From Paenibacillus aurantius (GTDB lineage Bacteria > Bacillota > Bacilli > Paenibacillales > NBRC-103111), in assembly GCF_032268605.1 (NCBI RefSeq), contig NZ_CP130318.1, forward strand, positions 1,956,001 to 2,020,000: a DNA stretch of 64,000 nt. The letters run 5' to 3'. The position numbers were made by a program, and so were the translations under genes. The notes under the pieces were generated by a model that did not search any database, had not been told where the DNA came from, and was given only the letters and a program-made list of their open reading frames with translations. This document shows, piece by piece, positions 60,952 to 64,000 of this stretch. Each line of letters opens with the position of its first letter. Position 1 is the first letter of the stretch.

Positions 60952-62489
60952 ACGATATTTTAGAGCATTATCCTGAACCACCATTCCCTTTGGACTATTC
61001 AGCCGTTACGGATGGACTGGAGACCATAAACCGAGCCATTCGGGAAATGGGTCTTGCCATGCCACCAGCGACGGAAATCATTCGAATGGATGAGGATGGC
61101 TTACCCTCCATTCACCCGCCGAATCTTCGTCCTACGCGGAAAATTATATCTCTCCTTGGGAAACTGCCCAAGTACATGAGGGAGGATGGCGGGGAGTGGA
61201 AGTCGGCCCATGCCCAAGAGGTAAACGCTCAATTAGATGGACTAAATAGGGTTAGGCTGGATAGGCTTGAGGGACCTGCTCTGGCCAATCATCTTCAAGA
61301 GGCTTTGGATTTGGCGAACGCCATCAACGGGCTTCGGTTTTCTTTGGTGCTGCCTATGATTATAAATGGAAAAATCCTGCTCTTTCTGGCCAAAAAATCG
61401 GGCGTGAAGAATGCCTTGGAAGGGGATCTGGTTGGCGGCCTGGAATACAAGACGGTGGAAATCAACAAGGCTTTGAAACGTCTGGCGCGAACCGTCATGT
61501 CGGATGGGGAGGTACGGGATGCCCTTGCCGGATGGCCTGCAAAAGAGGTGTGGAACACGATAAAGAGGACGGATAAAGGAAGGGAGTTTCGGAATGAGTT
61601 CCTTCATTTTCTGGAACGTTATGGTGACCGCGCACCGAAAGCCAAGCTTCCGTTTTCGGCTGTATCCTGGTCGGATGAACCGGGAATGGTCTTATCCCTG
61701 TTGGCTGCCATGGTACAACCTTCTGAGTCCGAATACGCTTCCCTGTCCCAAGTGGATAACCATTCGGATAGTCCGTTCTTACGGTTTCGTGACCAAGTGG
61801 CCAACCGCCTTCCCGGTCCCTTGTGCAGACTGTTCCTCCGCTCCTTAGAAAACTATCGCTCCGCCCACATCATGCGGGAAGATACTCTCTATGTGACCGA
61901 GCGTACCTACGCTGCAGCTCGGCATGCCGCCCTGGAGGCCGGTCGGCGATTCGCCGCGGAAGGATTAATGACGGAGCAAGGGCAAGTTCTTTTCCTAACT
62001 TTACGGGAAATGTATGCAGCGTTGCAGGGACGATTAGATCCGGAGGAGGTTCGAAAACGCGTCGATCGGAGAAAAAAAGCAAGACCCCGAGCGGAAGTGA
62101 TCTGGCGGGGAGAGAACTTAATTTCCGAGTCCTTTGCTGACGACATCTTGTCGGGGCAGGCGGGGAGCCCCGGACAAGCAAGGGGAACGGTAAAGGTCAT
62201 TAGCGGCCCGGAGGGTTTTTCCAACTTGAAGCCTGGTGATGTTTTGGTTTGTCGCTTTACTGATCCTACTTGGACGCCATTATTTGAGATTGTCTCGGCA
62301 GTCGTTTCCGATACAGGGGGCTCGTTATCCCACGCTGCTATTGTTGCCAGAGAATATGGCATTCCAGCGGTGTTGGGAACCCGGATAGCGACAAAGCAGT
62401 TACGGGTTGGCGATAAGGTGTTAGTGGATGGCGACCGGGGGATGGTACGAGTGGAAAAGGCCTGGTATCCGGAATCAGGAAAAGACTAA
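60945..62489 (+). CDS. PEP synthase/rifampicin phosphotransferase-like, C-terminal fragment (frameshifted gene)
   Basis: 514 residues containing the central domain and the swivelling phosphohistidine domain: SDTGGSLSHAAIVAREYGIP (catalytic His) and GDKVLVDGDRGMV at the end. The TTG at 60945 has no ribosome binding site and is probably not a true start. The same frame reads back through AFSKLSGFQRFLLND to the G6 run that breaks the gene. The SLSH rather than RTCH motif puts it nearer to the rifampicin phosphotransferase-like group than to PpsA, but the exact activity is unclear. Confidence 0.8.
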   Translation: MLNDILEHYPEPPFPLDYSAVTDGLETINRAIREMGLAMPPATEIIRMDEDGLPSIHPPNLRPTRKIISLLGKLPKYMREDGGEWKSAHAQEVNAQLDGLNRVRLDRLEGPALANHLQEALDLANAINGLRFSLVLPMIINGKILLFLAKKSGVKNALEGDLVGGLEYKTVEINKALKRLARTVMSDGEVRDALAGWPAKEVWNTIKRTDKGREFRNEFLHFLERYGDRAPKAKLPFSAVSWSDEPGMVLSLLAAMVQPSESEYASLSQVDNHSDSPFLRFRDQVANRLPGPLCRLFLRSLENYRSAHIMREDTLYVTERTYAAARHAALEAGRRFAAEGLMTEQGQVLFLTLREMYAALQGRLDPEEVRKRVDRRKKARPRAEVIWRGENLISESFADDILSGQAGSPGQARGTVKVISGPEGFSNLKPGDVLVCRFTDPTWTPLFEIVSAVVSDTGGSLSHAAIVAREYGIPAVLGTRIATKQLRVGDKVLVDGDRGMVRVEKAWYPESGKD

Positions 62490-62561
62490 ATAAGAATTGA
62501 GTAGGGTAGGGGGGTATGTTATATTATCATTAAAATGAGGCGATATTTTTGGAGGTGTGAG

Positions 62562-63078
62562 ATGGAACAACACCGGTTCAACCCCGATAATAAAGCTACT
62601 CTGGAAAGTGCAGCAAGAAAGAAATTAATGCCCCCTGACAAATTATTAGGCTTGCTTCCTATTCAGAAAAACCATCAAATCTTGGATCTTGGAGCGGGAA
62701 CTGGATTTAGAACCTGAATTGTTAGCTGTTCTTAAGTCAAAAATGCAATTAGAGAATATGGCTAATCTAGAGGTAGTGGAAGCCTCCATGACCGACATCC
62801 CGCTGAAAGATAATTCTATAGACATAGTTATTGCTTCCTTGGCGTTACACGCCGTTCGACCGTTATCTTTGAGTTTAGCCGAAATCAAGCGCGTACTGAA
62901 ACCTGGAGGATCTATCCTTATCTTGGAATGGGAGCACAAAGAAAGCCCGATAGGCCCACCTGTGGAAATTCGAATAGGCTCTGAGGAAATGGAACAGGCT
63001 CTGCAAGCATCAGGTTTTATAATCGAGAAGCGAGTTTTTCCAACAGATTATTTGTATATATTTGTTGCCAGACGTTAG
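62562..63078 (+). pseudogene. Class I SAM-dependent methyltransferase with internal deletion
   Basis: The start (ATG 62562 behind GGAGGTG) reads to SAM motif I, ILDLGAGTG, then stops at 62717. A second frame resumes with LDLEPELLAVLKSKM, the region after motif II, and continues through VEASMTDIPLKDNSIDIVIA and IKRVLKPGGSILILEWEHKE to 63078. About 15 residues normally between motif I and the acidic motif II residue are missing. The junction bases CTGGATTT (62701-62708) make sense in both frames (TGF and LDL), as expected after deletion between two direct repeats. Probably inactive. Confidence 0.8.
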
Positions 63079-63120
63079 CTCATGGGGCCGCCAACAGGGC
63101 TCTTCTTTATCCCGGAAAAT

Positions 63121-63137
63121 ATACCCTGCAGGGGTAT
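63121..63137. promoter_or_regulatory. CsoR-like palindrome
   Basis: ATACCC-TGCAG-GGGTAT resembles the AT-flanked G-tract operators of CsoR-family metal or sulfur-stress repressors. No CsoR gene is in the window, and the short reading frame after it (ATG 63145, 13 codons) is not a recognisable gene, so the controlled gene may be lost. Confidence 0.35.
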
Positions 63138-63164
63138 AAGAGACATGAACTCGGGATCGGTTGA

Positions 63165-63338
63165 GCTTGCCGGCTGTGCCGGTTAAAGGAAGAAGGAGCG
63201 TGGGAAAAGTGGCGTAGTCTAATTGAGATCTTCCAGAAAAACGGAAAAAAGAAAGAAAAATTTTCGAAATTTGTGGACCGTCTATCCCTCAGAGAACTAC
63301 AAAAGATGGCCATCATTCAAGGAGACGAGCCAAAGTGA
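63165..63338 (+). other. Short open frame or gene remnant upstream of the response regulator
   Basis: A frame open from 63165 encodes a charged, probably helical segment (WRSLIEIFQKNGKKKEKFSK, VDRLSLRELQKMAIIQ) and stops as GTGA at the regulator start. The only in-frame starts (GTG ~63276, ATG 63306) give very short peptides. It may be a remnant of a coupled upstream gene. Product unknown. Confidence 0.2.
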
Positions 63339-64000
63339 AAACAATACTGGTAGTAGACGATGAAGAAAAGATCCGCGATGTGGTGGTTTCCTACTTAAGG
63401 AAGGAAGGCTTCCGAACGGTGGAGGCCGCGACGGGGACGGATGCCCTGAGGGAAATGGACCGTACCTCCGTCGATCTCATCATCCTTGATCTGATGCTTC
63501 CCGATAGGGACGGGGAGCAGCTCTGCCAAACCATCCGAATGCGGGATTCGGTTCCCATTCTTATGCTGACCGCGAAAGCCTCGGAAAACAACCGGATTAG
63601 AGGCTTGTCTCTTGGGGCGGACGATTATTTGATTAAGCCCTTTGATCCGCGGGAGGTGGTGGCCCGGGTAAGGGCTATTCTGCGCCGAACCGATGATCGT
63701 GAGCTGCTTGCCGACCGGTTGTCCTTCCGGGACGGCCATCTGGTGATCGATTCCTTGAAGCATAAGGTGTTCTGCCAGGGGGAGCCGGTGAATGTAACGC
63801 CGAATGAATACAAGCTGCTGCTGGCCTTGGCCAAATACCCGCAGCGGCATTTTACAAGGGAAGAGCTGGTCGACTTGGTGTTGGGCTATACCTTTGACGG
63901 GGACAGTCGGACCATCGATCAGCATGTGAAGAATATCCGACACAAGATTGAGCCGGATCCCAAAAATCCCCGGTACATCGTGACCGTCTATGGCTTAGGC
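63335..64000 (+). CDS. OmpR-family response regulator, 3' end outside window
   Basis: About 222 codons are visible, open to the end of the window. GTG 63335 follows AAGGAGACG. The receiver domain (1-~115) has VVDDEEK, phospho-acceptor Asp in LIILDLMLPDRDG and Lys in LIKPFDP; the OmpR/PhoB winged helix follows (NVTPNEYKLLLALAKYP, REELVDLV, DSRTIDQHVKNIRHKIEPD). Only the last few residues should be missing. A partner histidine kinase is expected just downstream. Confidence 0.93.
   Translation, partial: MKTILVVDDEEKIRDVVVSYLRKEGFRTVEAATGTDALREMDRTSVDLIILDLMLPDRDGEQLCQTIRMRDSVPILMLTAKASENNRIRGLSLGADDYLIKPFDPREVVARVRAILRRTDDRELLADRLSFRDGHLVIDSLKHKVFCQGEPVNVTPNEYKLLLALAKYPQRHFTREELVDLVLGYTFDGDSRTIDQHVKNIRHKIEPDPKNPRYIVTVYGLG

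Noticed and set aside
60890-60955. Programmed ribosomal frameshift in the PEP-synthase-type gene
   Set aside because: No family precedent, no slippery heptamer plus pseudoknot that I can recognise; a simple indel in the G run explains it.
63145-63186. 13-codon frame after the CsoR-like palindrome
   Set aside because: Too short and without a recognisable product or good ribosome binding site.

Overview
The window is chromosomal DNA of a Firmicute of the Paenibacillus/Cohnella type. The evidence is a protein with three C-terminal SLH domains, lipoprotein-type solute-binding proteins, three LplB/LplC-type sugar permease pairs without their own ATPase, a YesM/YesN two-component pair, strong AGGAGG-type ribosome binding sites, GTG/TTG starts and many intrinsic terminators. 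I see no rRNA, tRNA, CRISPR array, transposase or phage gene. Nearly the whole window is carbohydrate catabolism, organised as separate regulated islands.

Layout. (1) 1-3548: the 3' part of a large S-layer-anchored Ig-repeat protein, ending in a perfect 25-bp-arm hairpin. (2) 3642-11044: an IclR regulator divergent from a PotABCD-like importer, an M20 carboxypeptidase-like enzyme and an ACT-domain malic enzyme. (3) 11179-20618, minus strand: a mannoside operon (solute-binding protein, two permeases, GH2 beta-mannosidase, GH42 beta-galactosidase, class I phosphomannose isomerase) next to a divergent LacI regulator. (4) 22171-38495: a locus for a uronic-acid-containing polysaccharide. It holds a YesM-like kinase and YesN-like regulator, two permeases, a solute-binding protein, a GH88 unsaturated glucuronyl hydrolase, an SGNH esterase, a GH130-like enzyme and a 1933-residue secreted PL8 lyase. 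The promoters of its three transcription units share a 21-bp-period direct repeat that I propose is the regulator's operator. (5) 38548-57731: a second, much less recognisable locus. It starts with a GntR helix-turn-helix fused to a solute-binding-protein fold, followed by three related propeller-like proteins, a beta-helix protein, a third importer, a NodB-like protein, a heparinase II/III-like lyase and an isochorismatase-like hydrolase. Two promoters in it are near copies of each other and carry the same palindrome over +1. (6) 57895-64000: a MarR regulator and MFS exporter with three shared operator-like sites, a frameshifted PEP-synthase-type gene, a methyltransferase with an internal deletion, and the start of an OmpR-type response regulator cut by the window end.

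How it fits together. Islands 3, 4 and 5 each have an importer, cytoplasmic enzymes and a dedicated regulator, with a different regulator type in each (LacI, two-component, GntR-SBP fusion). In island 4 the PL8 lyase would cut the polymer outside the cell, the importer would take up unsaturated oligosaccharides, and GH88 would remove the unsaturated uronic acid inside. Island 5 is the best candidate for an undescribed system: its substrate and the activity of its propeller proteins cannot be assigned from sequence alone.
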